Of a DNA stretch of 64,000 bases, positions 26,126 to 35,655 are shown one piece after another. Each line of letters starts with the position of its first letter. Positions within the stretch are counted from its first letter, which is position 1. Source of the stretch: Fluviicola sp. (GTDB taxonomy: Bacteria; Bacteroidota; Bacteroidia; Flavobacteriales_D; Crocinitomicaceae); NCBI RefSeq assembly GCF_039596395.1, contig NZ_JBCNJT010000001.1, forward strand, positions 372,001 to 436,000. Reading direction: 5' to 3'. The translations under genes were made by a program, and so were the position numbers. The notes beneath the pieces were generated by a model. It did not search any database and had not been told where the DNA came from. It saw only the letters and a program-made list of their open reading frames with translations.

Positions 26126-28543
26126 ATGAAAGATTCATTCGACCATACAATTATCGTTTCATCGGAAGAGGATGCAGAATTTTTGCCTTTGATGTCCCAG
26201 GACGACGAGGACAATATGAACAAAGAAATTTTCCCGGAAGATTTACCGATTTTGCCTTTACGAAATAATGTACTTTTTCCGGGAGTCATGATTCCGATTA
26301 CGATCGGACGCGATAAATCCCTGAAATTATTGCAGGACGCCAATAGCGGAAAACGCATCATTGGAGTGGTTGCCCAAATTGACCAGGAAGAGGAAAGCCC
26401 GGAATTCAATGATTTGCACCGCGTCGGAACAGTTGCGCAGATCGTGCGTTTGCTGAAAATGCCTGATGGTTCATCGACTGTAATTATCCAGGGAAAAAGA
26501 CGTTTCGAAATCACCGAACCGTATCAAACCGAGCCGTACATGCGTGCCAAGGTGAATTTCCTGACAGAGATCCTTCCGGAAAAAGACGACCAGGAAATGG
26601 AATTGCTGTTCCGCAACGTTAAAGAACTGGCGCTTCAAATTATCAAAGACAGTCCGAACATTCCTTCCGAAGCAGCATTTGCTATCGGCAATATCGAATC
26701 TCCGACCTTCATGGTGAATTTTATTTCATCCAACATGAATGCGGATGTGAAGAAAAAGCAGGAATTGCTGGAAGAGTTGGATTTCCGCAAACGTGCACGA
26801 ATGGTGGTGGAGCATTTGACACTGGAATCCCAGTTGCTGGAAATGCGCAACGAAATCCAGTCTAAAGTACGCATGGACATGGACCGCCAGCAGCGCGAAT
26901 ACTTCCTGCACCAGCAAATTCGTACTATTCAGGACGAGTTGGGCGATAACCCGCAGGAACAGGATGTAAAAGACTTGGAAGACCGCGCAGCTAAAAAATT
27001 GTGGTCGAAGGAAGTGTCGAAATTGTTCTACAAGGAATTGGCAAAATTACAGCGCATGAATCCGCAGGGAGCTGAATATACCGTTCAGCTGAATTACCTG
27101 GATACGCTGCTGGACCTTCCTTGGAACGAATATTCGACCGATAATCTGGATTTGAAACATGCGGCGAAGATCCTGGAACGCGATCACTTCGGATTGGAAA
27201 AAGTGAAAGAGCGTATTTTGGAATACCTGGCGGTTTTGAAACTGAAAGGCGATATGAAATCCCCGATCCTGTGTTTCTACGGTCCTCCGGGAGTTGGAAA
27301 AACTTCCCTGGGGAAATCGGTTGCTGAAGCTTTGGGCCGCAAATACGTGCGCATGTCTTTGGGAGGTGTTCACGACGAAGCTGAAATCCGCGGTCACCGT
27401 AAAACCTACATCGGAGCGATGCCTGGCCGGGTAATGCAGCATTTGAAAAAAGCAGGTTCCGCCAACCCGGTTTTCGTATTGGACGAAATCGATAAACTGG
27501 GAAGAAGCAATCACGGAGATCCGTCTTCCGCTTTGCTGGAAGTACTGGACCCGGAGCAAAACTCGGCGTTCTACGACAATTACGTGGAAACGGAATTCGA
27601 CCTTTCCAAAGTGATGTTCATTGCAACGGCAAATAGTTTGTCAACTGTGCAGGGGCCTTTGCTGGACCGAATGGAAATCATCGAGGTGAACGGCTACACG
27701 ATTGAAGAGAAAATTGAGATCGCGAAAAAACACTTGTTGCCGAAACAGCTGGAAGCACACGGGATTACGAAAAAAGACCTGGTAGTAGACCGCAAAACAC
27801 TGGAACGCATCATTGAGAATTACACCAATGAATCCGGAGTACGCGGTTTGGATAAAAAACTGGCAAAACTGGCTCGTCACCGGGCAAAACAAGTGGCTTT
27901 GGAAGAGAAATACGAGGAGAAAATCGGTATCGATGAATTGACAGGTATTTTGGGGGCTGGCCGCGAAAAAACGAAATACGACAACAACGATGTTCCTGGA
28001 GTGGTAACAGGTTTGGCCTGGACAAGTGTCGGAGGCGATATCCTGTTTATCGAATCTTCCCTGACAAAAGGAAAAGGGAAACTGACCCTTACCGGAAACC
28101 TGGGAGATGTGATGAAAGAATCCGCGGTGATAGCCCTGGAATTCTTAAAAGCACACAGCGACTGGCTGGATCTGGACCAGGATTTATTCGACGAGAAAAA
28201 CGTACACATTCACGTTCCGGAAGGAGCAACTCCGAAAGACGGGCCGAGTGCCGGTATCACCATGCTGACTTCATTGGCCAGTTCTTTCTCGGGAAGAAAA
28301 GTGAAAAAGAACCTGGCAATGACCGGAGAAATTACCCTTCGTGGCGAAGTGCTTCCGGTTGGGGGGATCAAGGAAAAGATACTGGCTGCAAAACGTGCAA
28401 ACATCAAAGAAATCATCTTGTCTGAGCGCAACCGCAAAGACGTGGAGGAGATCACTGCTGATTACGTAAAAGGACTGAAATTCCATTATGTCAAAAAGAT
28501 GAAGGAAGTCATCGATCTGGCATTGGAAAAGAAAGGAAAATAA
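26126..28543 (+). CDS. lon: ATP-dependent protease Lon
   Basis: An 805-residue cytoplasmic AAA+ serine protease that degrades misfolded and short-lived regulatory proteins. The N-terminal LAN domain begins [14 protein letters not shown] (about residue 38), after an acidic N-terminal extension. Walker A is GPPGVGKTS at about 386-394 and Walker B FVLDEIDK. The protease domain has catalytic Ser708 in KDGPSAG and the partner Lys near 751 in GGIKEK. All essentials are intact. The stop codon starts a 40-base perfect palindrome, followed by a terminator hairpin. A sigma-54-like motif upstream suggests special control. Confidence 0.95.
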   Translation: MKDSFDHTIIVSSEEDAEFLPLMSQDDEDNMNKEIFPEDLPILPLRNNVLFPGVMIPITIGRDKSLKLLQDANSGKRIIGVVAQIDQEEESPEFNDLHRVGTVAQIVRLLKMPDGSSTVIIQGKRRFEITEPYQTEPYMRAKVNFLTEILPEKDDQEMELLFRNVKELALQIIKDSPNIPSEAAFAIGNIESPTFMVNFISSNMNADVKKKQELLEELDFRKRARMVVEHLTLESQLLEMRNEIQSKVRMDMDRQQREYFLHQQIRTIQDELGDNPQEQDVKDLEDRAAKKLWSKEVSKLFYKELAKLQRMNPQGAEYTVQLNYLDTLLDLPWNEYSTDNLDLKHAAKILERDHFGLEKVKERILEYLAVLKLKGDMKSPILCFYGPPGVGKTSLGKSVAEALGRKYVRMSLGGVHDEAEIRGHRKTYIGAMPGRVMQHLKKAGSANPVFVLDEIDKLGRSNHGDPSSALLEVLDPEQNSAFYDNYVETEFDLSKVMFIATANSLSTVQGPLLDRMEIIEVNGYTIEEKIEIAKKHLLPKQLEAHGITKKDLVVDRKTLERIIENYTNESGVRGLDKKLAKLARHRAKQVALEEKYEEKIGIDELTGILGAGREKTKYDNNDVPGVVTGLAWTSVGGDILFIESSLTKGKGKLTLTGNLGDVMKESAVIALEFLKAHSDWLDLDQDLFDEKNVHIHVPEGATPKDGPSAGITMLTSLASSFSGRKVKKNLAMTGEITLRGEVLPVGGIKEKILAAKRANIKEIILSERNRKDVEEITADYVKGLKFHYVKKMKEVIDLALEKKGK

Positions 28544-28582
28544 AACCAGTAGGCGCGCGATTAATCGCGCGCCTACTGGTTT
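28543..28582. repeat. 40-base perfect palindrome with GCGATTAATCGC core
   Basis: Twenty-base arms, left arm AAACCAGTAGGCGCGCGATT, right arm its exact complement. It begins in the lon stop codon. Largest member of the palindromic family found at 44447, 60230 and 63691. Confidence 0.85.
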
Positions 28583-28584
28583 AT

Positions 28585-28624
28585 AAATGTGGAGGCGCAC
28601 TGCATTGCGTTCCCACATTTTTTT
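28585..28624 (+). terminator. Hairpin and T-run after lon
   Basis: AAATGTGG/CCACATTT stem extended by GGCGCA/TGCGTT-like pairs, followed by TTTTTTT. It is the second hairpin after lon, three bases after the 40-base palindrome. Confidence 0.65.
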
Positions 28625-28651
28625 ATCTTTGAAAACCAAATCAGCAAACAA

Positions 28652-30076
28652 GTGGTTTTTAGCAGTACTCTTTTTCTTTTTTACTTCCTGCCTTTATTCC
28701 TGCTTGTTTACCATGTAGTTCCGAAAGCGCTGAAAAACTGGACCATTTTCTTTTTCAGCATCCTGTTCTACACCTGGGGAGCTCCCGTTTTCGTTTTTAT
28801 CTTGTTGGGAACTTCCTTTATGGACTTTCTGTTTGTTCGCGAAATTCATCGTTCACAGCAAGCCCGGAAGAAGAAAACCCTGCTGATACTCTCTCTGACG
28901 GTCAATCTGGGGCTTTTGGCCTATTTTAAATACTCCAATTTTTTTATTGGAAATGCGAATGCCATTTTGGAAAGTTTCGGGCTGAAAGAAGTTTCCTGGA
29001 CGAAAGTCATTATGCCGATCGGGATTTCATTCTTTACGTTTGAATCAATAACTTATACTGTGGATGTTTACCGCGGGAAACATGCTCCGCTGAGCAATTT
29101 GAAGGATTATTTATTGTACCTGCTGGCTTTTCCGAAACTGATTGCCGGACCGATCGTTCGTTTCCAGGAAATTGCCGATGAGGTGATAGAGCGAAAAGAG
29201 AACATCGATGAAAAATTGATCGGTTTCTACCGTTTTACCCTTGGTTTGGCGAAAAAGGTATTGATTGCAAATGTCATGGCGGAACAGGCAAATGTCATTT
29301 TCGACAGCGATTTTCATCAATTGAGCGCTTCAACGGCGTGGATCGGTATTATAGCTTATACCATGCAGATCTATTTTGATTTTTCCGGTTATTCCGACAT
29401 GGCGATCGGATTGGGGAAAATCATGGGCTTTCATTTTCCGGAGAACTTCAACAGTCCTTACAGTTCCAAAAGCATCACGGAGTTTTGGCGCAGGTGGCAC
29501 ATGACTTTGGGAAATTTCATGCGTGATTACCTGTACATTCCACTGGGAGGGAATCGCGTTTCATCCAAATCGCGTTTGTATTTCAACCTGGCTTTGGTGT
29601 TTATTCTTTCCGGGTTCTGGCACGGCGCCTCCTGGAATTTTGTGGTTTGGGGAGCTTTCCACGGAACTTTCCTGATTCTCGACCGCATTTTCCTGGTAAA
29701 ACTGCTGAATCGCCTGGGAAGTGTGGTTTCGATTGCTTTTACCTTCCTGGTGGTTATGATGGGATGGGTCATTTTCCACATCGAAGACGATTTGGGGCAA
29801 GTGGGACTGTACTTTCAACGCTTGTTTGATTTTAGTTGGGATTCAACATTCATCACCTTGCCGAATTTTTGGCCTTTGCTTGCAGTGGCGGCTTTCTTTT
29901 CATTTTTCCCGGCTTTGCGGATCGGAAAGAACATCCAGGAATTTGTCTATAACCGGAATGCGTATTCACTATCAACAAACGGGCTTTTCCTGCTGGTGAC
30001 TGTTTTGCTGTTTATAATGAGCGCAAGTTCTGTTATTTCATCCGGGTTTAATCCGTTCATTTATTTCCGTTTTTAA
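28652..30076 (+). CDS. AlgI-like MBOAT O-acyltransferase
   Basis: A 474-residue multi-pass inner-membrane protein of the MBOAT family. It has about 10 hydrophobic segments and the conserved block SITEFWRRWHMTLGNFMRDYLYIPLGGNR region (residues around 275-305), plus the second MBOAT histidine in LSGFWHGASWN. Such proteins pass acetyl groups across the membrane for O-acetylation of exopolysaccharide, as AlgI does for alginate. GTG at 28652 (MVFSSTLFLFYFLP) is preferred as start because MBOAT proteins begin with this hydrophobic segment; an upstream ATG would lie in the terminator hairpin. The next gene, one base later, encodes its AlgJ/AlgX-like partner. Confidence 0.88.
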   Translation: MVFSSTLFLFYFLPLFLLVYHVVPKALKNWTIFFFSILFYTWGAPVFVFILLGTSFMDFLFVREIHRSQQARKKKTLLILSLTVNLGLLAYFKYSNFFIGNANAILESFGLKEVSWTKVIMPIGISFFTFESITYTVDVYRGKHAPLSNLKDYLLYLLAFPKLIAGPIVRFQEIADEVIERKENIDEKLIGFYRFTLGLAKKVLIANVMAEQANVIFDSDFHQLSASTAWIGIIAYTMQIYFDFSGYSDMAIGLGKIMGFHFPENFNSPYSSKSITEFWRRWHMTLGNFMRDYLYIPLGGNRVSSKSRLYFNLALVFILSGFWHGASWNFVVWGAFHGTFLILDRIFLVKLLNRLGSVVSIAFTFLVVMMGWVIFHIEDDLGQVGLYFQRLFDFSWDSTFITLPNFWPLLAVAAFFSFFPALRIGKNIQEFVYNRNAYSLSTNGLFLLVTVLLFIMSASSVISSGFNPFIYFRF

Positions 30077-30077
30077 G

Positions 30078-31259
30078 ATGAAACAGCAGCCGTCATATAA
30101 GCGATTAAAGCAACTTGTTTTTGCAGGGATTATCGCGGTGTTGTTTATTCCGATGATTCAGCACAAGTTTCGCTTCCTGGAAGAGAAGCCGTTAAACGGT
30201 TCTTTTGCACTTTCTACGAAACCCGAATGGACCAAAAAGAGCTGGTTTTCGGGCGAATACCAGGAAAAACAGGATAAATACCTTGCCGAACACACCGGAT
30301 TTTATCCTTCCTGGGTGCGTTTATACAACCAGTGGAATTTCAGCCTGTTTGATGTCATTCACGCGAATGGCGTGATTGCAGGAAAAGAACACTACCTGTT
30401 TGAGGAAAATTACATTTCGGCTTATTACGGGATGGATTTCGCAGGTGATAAAAAAATAGCCGAAACAAGCAGGCAGTTGAAGCTGGTGCAGGATACCCTG
30501 AAGAAAAAAGGAATAGACCTGGTTGTTATCCTGGCTCCCGGAAAAGCAAGTTACGTGCCTGAATTCATCCCGGATAAATACGCCTCTTCTAAAAAAGGCA
30601 AGACCAATTTTGAAGGTTATCTTAAAGCATTCAACAAACAGGCTGTTGCTTATATCGACATGCACACCTGGTTTGAATCCATGAAGCGTACGACAAAACA
30701 TCCTTTATTTTCCAAAACCGGGATACACTGGACGGCTTATGGCCAGTTCTTAGTAGCTGATTCCCTGGTAAACTACGTTTCAAAAAGCACGAAGCATGAA
30801 ATACCCCGGTTGGTATTGGAGAAAACGGAACTTTCAGATATAGCCTTGATTGATGACGGGGATATTCAGAAAGGTGCGAACCTGATGTTCGATATCCGGG
30901 ATTTGAAATTGGCCTACCCGAAATTCCATCCGAACCGTGCACCGGAAAAGGAAGATCCGAAAGTCATGGTGGTTTCGGATAGTTTTTATTGGGGATTATT
31001 CAATTCCAATGTATCCAATTGGCTGTTCAATAACGGAGAATTCTGGTATTATAACGAACAAATCTATCCGAATTCCTATACAAAGGAAACCTGGGCGAAA
31101 GATCAGGATCTGAATAAAAAACTGGAAGAAAACAAGGTGGTGTTCATTATTTGTACGGATGCCAATTTGCCGCGTTTGGGCTTTGGTTTCATAGAGCGTG
31201 CTTATGAGCTTTACTATCCGAAAAATAAAGGGACTGCTTTCGCAAGTCCCCTTATTTGA
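30078..31259 (+). CDS. AlgJ/AlgX-like SGNH acetyltransferase partner
   Basis: A 393-residue protein with one N-terminal membrane helix (about residues 12-28) and a periplasmic SGNH-type domain. The acid/base pair is in the GIHWTAYG motif (residues around 215) and the serine in VVSDSFYWG (about 297-305), as in AlgJ, AlgX and related sugar O-acetyltransferases. It is translationally coupled to the MBOAT gene, one base apart, so the two probably act together to acetylate a polysaccharide. Its last codons (NKGTAFASPLI) are encoded by a terminator-type hairpin. Confidence 0.82.
   Translation: MKQQPSYKRLKQLVFAGIIAVLFIPMIQHKFRFLEEKPLNGSFALSTKPEWTKKSWFSGEYQEKQDKYLAEHTGFYPSWVRLYNQWNFSLFDVIHANGVIAGKEHYLFEENYISAYYGMDFAGDKKIAETSRQLKLVQDTLKKKGIDLVVILAPGKASYVPEFIPDKYASSKKGKTNFEGYLKAFNKQAVAYIDMHTWFESMKRTTKHPLFSKTGIHWTAYGQFLVADSLVNYVSKSTKHEIPRLVLEKTELSDIALIDDGDIQKGANLMFDIRDLKLAYPKFHPNRAPEKEDPKVMVVSDSFYWGLFNSNVSNWLFNNGEFWYYNEQIYPNSYTKETWAKDQDLNKKLEENKVVFIICTDANLPRLGFGFIERAYELYYPKNKGTAFASPLI
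31223..31257. terminator. Terminator hairpin within the last codons of the AlgJ-like gene
   Basis: AAATAAAGGGACT and AAGTCCCCTTATTT pair with one mismatch around an eight-base loop. A downstream convergent gene starts at 31301, so it may serve both strands. Confidence 0.6.
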
Positions 31260-31300
31260 TTTAGGCGCAGGTAGAAATCGGTGTTTACTTTAGGTAACTT

Positions 31301-32083
31301 TTATTGTGGTTCAGTTTTTTCTGTTGGTTCTACCGGTAATTCAATAGCAGGGACTCCGGCCGTTGGTTCGTAATAGTCCGGAATGACTTCACCCTCAATT
31401 ACATCTCCGTTAATCTGGATAGGAGCTTCTCCAAGCGTGTAACTGCATTTGGCAGGTTCTGCTTTTAAAGTCAGGATCAATTTCTTCCCTTTTGCAAAAG
31501 ATTCCAGTTTTTGTTGGTGCAAAGTGTCTGCAATGTGTTTTTTGGAAAGATAAATCAAATCAAAAGTTTCCTTCTTGAGATGGTCTTTGTATACCGTGAG
31601 TTCGAAATTCCCGGATTCATCCGTGTAGCCTTTCAGGATCGTTTTTCCTTCCTGGTGGATCTCAACCGGAGAGTTTGCCAAAGGCTTTCCGGTTTTTTCA
31701 TCTTTTAGTTGTCCGCTGATCTTCATAGGGAATTTCAGCTTGTTGAAGGCTTTTTGTTTCACAGTAGCTGCATCATCCGGTGCCGACTCGCAGGAAGAGG
31801 TTATCGGACCCAAAAAACCAAGTATACCCAGTAAAGATAATCCTACCCGATAGGAAGCACCGGACAATGCAACAGATGAAGTTTTCGAACTGATTTGGTG
31901 GTTATTGAAAATCCCACAAACCTTTTTCGGGCTTGAGGAAATAATGTGGCTGATTTCAGGTGCTGTTTTCTGACGAAAATCGATCAATGTTTTCTCACAG
32001 CTGGAACAATAATAGTCACCGTCACGTTTTTCCATTTGCGTATGTGACTGATTACAAGGTAATGACATGATCGGCTTGCTCAT
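31301..32083 (-). CDS. Membrane protein with zinc-binding-like N-terminus and carboxypeptidase-regulatory-like domain
   Basis: A 260-residue protein not recognised by name. Residues 10-29 have Cys10, His14, Cys26 and Cys29 (YCSSC), a possible small zinc site followed by TLIDFRQKTAPEI, a pattern I have seen in Bacteroidota hypothetical proteins. A hydrophobic segment follows at 78-95. After it, KISGQLKDEKTGKPLANSPV (about 125-145) and GYTDESGNFELTV match a CarboxypepD_reg-like beta-sandwich. The C-terminus is rich in Glu, Pro and Thr. The layout suggests a cytoplasmic N-terminus, one membrane crossing and a periplasmic domain; Cys98 right after the hydrophobic segment could instead be a lipid-attachment site. 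It is convergent with the acetylation pair. Confidence 0.65.
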   Translation of the reverse strand: MSKPIMSLPCNQSHTQMEKRDGDYYCSSCEKTLIDFRQKTAPEISHIISSSPKKVCGIFNNHQISSKTSSVALSGASYRVGLSLLGILGFLGPITSSCESAPDDAATVKQKAFNKLKFPMKISGQLKDEKTGKPLANSPVEIHQEGKTILKGYTDESGNFELTVYKDHLKKETFDLIYLSKKHIADTLHQQKLESFAKGKKLILTLKAEPAKCSYTLGEAPIQINGDVIEGEVIPDYYEPTAGVPAIELPVEPTEKTEPQ

Positions 32084-32310
32084 AACTGTAGTTTGATGAA
32101 CTGAAAATAGAGATTAATTGATTCGCCTCTTTTCAAAAAATGTGAAGTGTATATTTGCTTTAGTCAGAGGTAAACTTTTGATCTTAAAAAGAATCGTTCG
32201 CCGGATTTTGAAATAAAAAAGGGATTTCGGGGTACTTGTTTGAAGGGATTATGTAGTAATTTTATCGGGAAAAGCAGTGATTAGTTCAAATTCATTGCTG
32301 CTAAAAGAGA

Positions 32311-32745
32311 ATGGAACCGATGAAAAAGTTGAAGCAAGTACCGCTGGAGCAAATTAACCTCATGGGAAAAAATACCATGATGGACCACCTGGACATGAGA
32401 TGTGTTGAATTGGGGGATGATTACCTGGTTGCAACCATGCCCGTTGATCACCGCACGCACCAACCGATGGGATTGTTGCATGGCGGAGCAAGTGCTGCAT
32501 TAATCGAATCGATTGGTTCCATGGGATCTGCCTTGCTGATCGATTTATCGAAAGAAGCTCCGGTTGGGATCGAGATCAACGCCAATCACATCGGGGCGAT
32601 TAAAAGCGGTTCGGTGAAAGCCATCGGGAAGATCGTACACGCAGGTTCGCGCACCCACATTTGGCAGGTAGATATTTTTGACGAATCCAATGACCGCTTG
32701 ATTTGTACAGGCCGGTTAACCGTAATGATAGTTCCGAAAGCGTGA
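32311..32745 (+). CDS. menI: Hotdog-fold thioesterase, probably DHNA-CoA thioesterase
   Basis: A 144-residue hotdog-fold acyl-CoA thioesterase. The motif LLHGGASAALIESIGSMG has the catalytic Glu on the long helix, as in YdiI/MenI and EntH. MenI hydrolyses 1,4-dihydroxy-2-naphthoyl-CoA in menaquinone synthesis. Its stop overlaps the start of menF and menD follows, so the menaquinone role is well supported by context. The PaaI-type phenylacetyl-CoA thioesterases are close relatives and cannot be excluded by sequence alone. Start ATG gives MEPMKKLKQ with AAGAG just upstream. Confidence 0.78.
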   Translation: MEPMKKLKQVPLEQINLMGKNTMMDHLDMRCVELGDDYLVATMPVDHRTHQPMGLLHGGASAALIESIGSMGSALLIDLSKEAPVGIEINANHIGAIKSGSVKAIGKIVHAGSRTHIWQVDIFDESNDRLICTGRLTVMIVPKA

Positions 32746-33713
32746 AAGATTTATTGATTTACAGATTGCCTAAAGCTTCGCCTGTTATAAAAAGAGGTGC
32801 TTTTTCCGAATTGAAAGCAGGAGAAAAACCGCTTGGATTTGTTGTTTCCGATTTTTTGCGCGAACGGATTTTTCATTTCAGTGAAGCTGCGGAATTTGAT
32901 CCGGAATTTGACTTTCATTACAATGGGAAATTCCCGACAGTTATTTCACGCAGGGATTACCAGATCGAAGCACAGGCTTTTTTGAATTCCTTTCCTTTAT
33001 TGGGGGTCGAAAAGGGCGTTTTTTCGCGTGTGAAACAGACTCCTTTCCCGGGTGAAAAAGCATTTGACCTGTTCCACATCCTGGAAAATACCTATCCCAA
33101 TGCCTTCTGCTACCTGATTTCTTCATCGGAATTTGGTACCTGGATAGGAGCTACACCGGAATTGCTGATGAACCAGGAGGGAATGGTTTGTAAAACCGTT
33201 GCATTGGCGGGAACTCACGGCGAAAACGAAGAGCACGAATGGACGCCGAAAGAATTGGAAGAACATGCTTTTGTAGTAGATGCCATCAAGGAAACACTGG
33301 AACGCAACGAATGTGTGGAAATTGAAGCTGAAGGGCCGTATGTGGTTCAGGCCGGGCCTGTTCAGCACTTGAAAACAGATTTTCACGCACTCCTGACGAA
33401 ACCCAATGCGTGGTCCATTGCTTTGGATTTGCATCCGACTCCTGCAGTTTGCGGAACTCCGCGCAGAAATGCCATGGAAGCCATCGCAAGCCGTGAAATG
33501 CACAACCGCGAATTGTATACGGGGTTTATCGGCTTATTTGAAGAAGGAAATACGAATTTGTTTGTAAACCTGCGTTGCGCGCAGTTATTTGCAGATAAAG
33601 CATTTTTATACGTAGGTGGAGGTTTTACGGTGGATTCGATTCCGGACCTGGAATGGGAAGAAACGGAACACAAAGCCGAAACCCTGATGCGGGCAATGAA
33701 GAAAGTTTATTAA
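32742..33713 (+). CDS. menF: Isochorismate synthase
   Basis: A 323-residue chorismate-binding enzyme that converts chorismate to isochorismate, the entry to menaquinone. The C-terminal chorismate domain has WIGATPELLM, CGTPRRNAMEAI, RELYTGFIG and YVGGGFTVDS, covering the substrate and magnesium contacts. It is somewhat short for MenF but normal for Bacteroidota. The start is GTG at 32742 (MKDLLIYRLP), overlapping the menI stop in GTGA; longer readings run back into menI. This overlap suggests coupled translation. Confidence 0.88.
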   Translation: MKDLLIYRLPKASPVIKRGAFSELKAGEKPLGFVVSDFLRERIFHFSEAAEFDPEFDFHYNGKFPTVISRRDYQIEAQAFLNSFPLLGVEKGVFSRVKQTPFPGEKAFDLFHILENTYPNAFCYLISSSEFGTWIGATPELLMNQEGMVCKTVALAGTHGENEEHEWTPKELEEHAFVVDAIKETLERNECVEIEAEGPYVVQAGPVQHLKTDFHALLTKPNAWSIALDLHPTPAVCGTPRRNAMEAIASREMHNRELYTGFIGLFEEGNTNLFVNLRCAQLFADKAFLYVGGGFTVDSIPDLEWEETEHKAETLMRAMKKVY

Positions 33714-33758
33714 AAGTTCAAAAGTTCAAAAGTTCAAAAGTTCAAAAGTTCAAAAGTT
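33712..33758. repeat. 8-base direct repeats AAAAGTTC
   Basis: Five exact copies of AAAAGTTC followed by one diverged copy, starting at the menF stop codon. Downstream at 33770-33825, TTGAACC and CTTTTTGAACCC units occur in the opposite sense and could pair with the array. Confidence 0.8.
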
Positions 33759-33831
33759 ACTTTAGTTTTAAACCTCTTGAACCATTTAAATATTTTTGAT
33801 CTTTTTGAACCCTTTGAACCTTCAAAGAAGT

Positions 33832-33839
33832 TAATTTTA
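33832..33839 (+). promoter_or_regulatory. -7-like element TAATTTTA abutting menD start
   Basis: One mismatch from TAnnTTTG, ending four bases before the menD ATG, the same gap as in pafA-like and lpxD. Confidence 0.35.
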
Positions 33840-33843
33840 CACC

Positions 33844-35544
33844 ATGATTTCAAGTGCAAAATTGGAAGTGCAACTCATCGTTGATGGTTGTAAAAAAGTA
33901 GGTGTAACGCATGTGGTTATTTCCCCCGGATCCCGGAATGCTCCGTTGAGTATTGCTTTTGATGAAGATCCTCACTTCCATGTTTTTGTAGTGCCGGATG
34001 AACGTGTGGCGGCATTTTATGCACACGGAATGGCCCAAAAGCTGAAGAAACCGGTCGTTATCACCTGTACTTCAGGTTCTGCACCCTTGAATTATTACCC
34101 GGCTATTGCCGAAGCATTTTACCAGGAAACTCCTTTGATCGTTATTTCTGCCGACAGGCCTGTTGAGTGGGTCGACCAGGGAGACGGGCAAACCATTCGC
34201 CAGGAACGTGTATTCGATCAAATGGTCTTGAAAAGTGCGCAATTGAATGAAATCCATTCGGACAATCAGCGCTGGCATTTTGAACGCAAGCTTTCGGAAG
34301 TGTTGCAAGCTGCAAACGGCGCGAGAAAAGGCCCGGTGCATCTGAATGTTCCTTTTTCCGAACCGCTCTACGAAACAACGAGTGATATTCACGTGCTGAA
34401 GAATTGGGTAGAACTTGCCGAAACGCAGTCTTCTCTGACAAAAAACAGCAAAAACAAACTGGAAACGCTCTGGAACGGTTCTGAAAAGCGACTGATCATT
34501 GTAGGGCAAATGGAGAGAGATACGGATTTGCAGGAAGTTCTTGAAAAATTAGCTTTGGACGGATCAACAGCAGTCCTGACAGAACATACTTCGAATGTAT
34601 TCAGTCCGTATTTTGTTTCAAATATCGACAGAACGCTGAATATTATCCCGGAATCGGAAGTGAAATCCTTTCACCCGGATTGCATTGTTACCATCGGCGG
34701 AGCAATTATTTCAAAGAAGATCAAAGTGTTTTTGCGTCAATCCAAAGCGCCGGTTATTCGTTTCGGGGAAGATTTTCCGTTCATGGATACCTATCAGCAT
34801 TTGCGCTTTACGGCTCCTGTTACTGCTCTGCATGGTTTGGAATTTCTCCTGGAATTGGTTCAAAACAATCCGCATAAATCGCGTTTCGGGTTTGCCTGGA
34901 AGAAAATCGACCAGTTTGGTTCTGATGATCAGAAGCAGATTTGTGCCGCGCAGCCCTGGAGTGATCTGAAAGCGATGGAATTTGTCATGGATGTGATCCC
35001 GGATTACTGCAACCTGCATATTTCAAACAGTTCACTCATTCGCTATGCCTTGTTATTCGATCCGATCAAAACGGTAAATTACTGGTGTAATCGCGGAACA
35101 AGCGGAATCGACGGAAGCAGTTCAACGGCGGTCGGTTCGGCAATCGTCTCCCCGAATGAGCCACATGTCCTGGTAACAGGCGATCTTTCCTTCTTTTACG
35201 ATTCCAATGCCTGGTGGAGCAAATACCTTCCTGCCAACCTGCGGATTATTTTGGTAAATAACGGGGGCGGAGATATTTTCAACATCATTCCCGGACCGAA
35301 GTCAACCAATCAGTGGAAAAAGATTTTTGTTGCCGAACAGGAACTATCTGCAAAGGACATTGCAAAAACATACGACCTGGAATATTTCCACGCAACATCA
35401 CAAATTGATCTGGACCGGCAATTGGAACCGTTTTTCGCTGCAAGTGCCAATGGAAAACCAAAGCTTTTGGAGATTAATACCATGAAGGAAGCGAATAGTG
35501 AAATCCTGGAAGCGTATTTTAAAGCGTTTAAGAAAAGAGTATAA
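33844..35544 (+). CDS. menD: SEPHCHC synthase (MenD)
   Basis: A 566-residue thiamine-diphosphate enzyme that joins isochorismate and 2-oxoglutarate to 2-succinyl-5-enolpyruvyl-6-hydroxy-3-cyclohexene-1-carboxylate. Visible signatures are VISPGSRNAPLSIAFDE near residue 24, the TCTSGSAPLNYYPAIAEA segment, DRPVEW, and the ThDP pyrophosphate region GDLSFFYD followed by LVNNGGGDIF (about 445-485). It is third in the menI-menF-menD cluster but is separated from menF by a 130-base repeat region with its own -7-like element, so it may also be transcribed alone. Confidence 0.93.
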   Translation: MISSAKLEVQLIVDGCKKVGVTHVVISPGSRNAPLSIAFDEDPHFHVFVVPDERVAAFYAHGMAQKLKKPVVITCTSGSAPLNYYPAIAEAFYQETPLIVISADRPVEWVDQGDGQTIRQERVFDQMVLKSAQLNEIHSDNQRWHFERKLSEVLQAANGARKGPVHLNVPFSEPLYETTSDIHVLKNWVELAETQSSLTKNSKNKLETLWNGSEKRLIIVGQMERDTDLQEVLEKLALDGSTAVLTEHTSNVFSPYFVSNIDRTLNIIPESEVKSFHPDCIVTIGGAIISKKIKVFLRQSKAPVIRFGEDFPFMDTYQHLRFTAPVTALHGLEFLLELVQNNPHKSRFGFAWKKIDQFGSDDQKQICAAQPWSDLKAMEFVMDVIPDYCNLHISNSSLIRYALLFDPIKTVNYWCNRGTSGIDGSSSTAVGSAIVSPNEPHVLVTGDLSFFYDSNAWWSKYLPANLRIILVNNGGGDIFNIIPGPKSTNQWKKIFVAEQELSAKDIAKTYDLEYFHATSQIDLDRQLEPFFAASANGKPKLLEINTMKEANSEILEAYFKAFKKRV

Positions 35545-35655
35545 ATGTTCAAATGTTTCTGACGTGGCAGATTCAAATGTTCAAATTTGGGTTCAAACAC
35601 GATTTGATCAGAATATTGATTTTGAACTTTTTGAACCCTTTCAACTCTTGAACCT
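35544..35655. repeat. TTCAAA/TTTGAA inverted array after menD
   Basis: ATGTTCAAATGTT and ATTCAAATGTTCAAAT on the left; TTTTGAACTTTTTGAACCC and CTCTTGAACC on the right. Same family as 16910 and 33712; probably folds and may act as a terminator. Confidence 0.5.

Noticed and set aside
33712-33758. Possible CRISPR array
   Set aside because: The unit is only eight bases, contiguous, with no spacers and no cas genes nearby; it is a simple tandem repeat.
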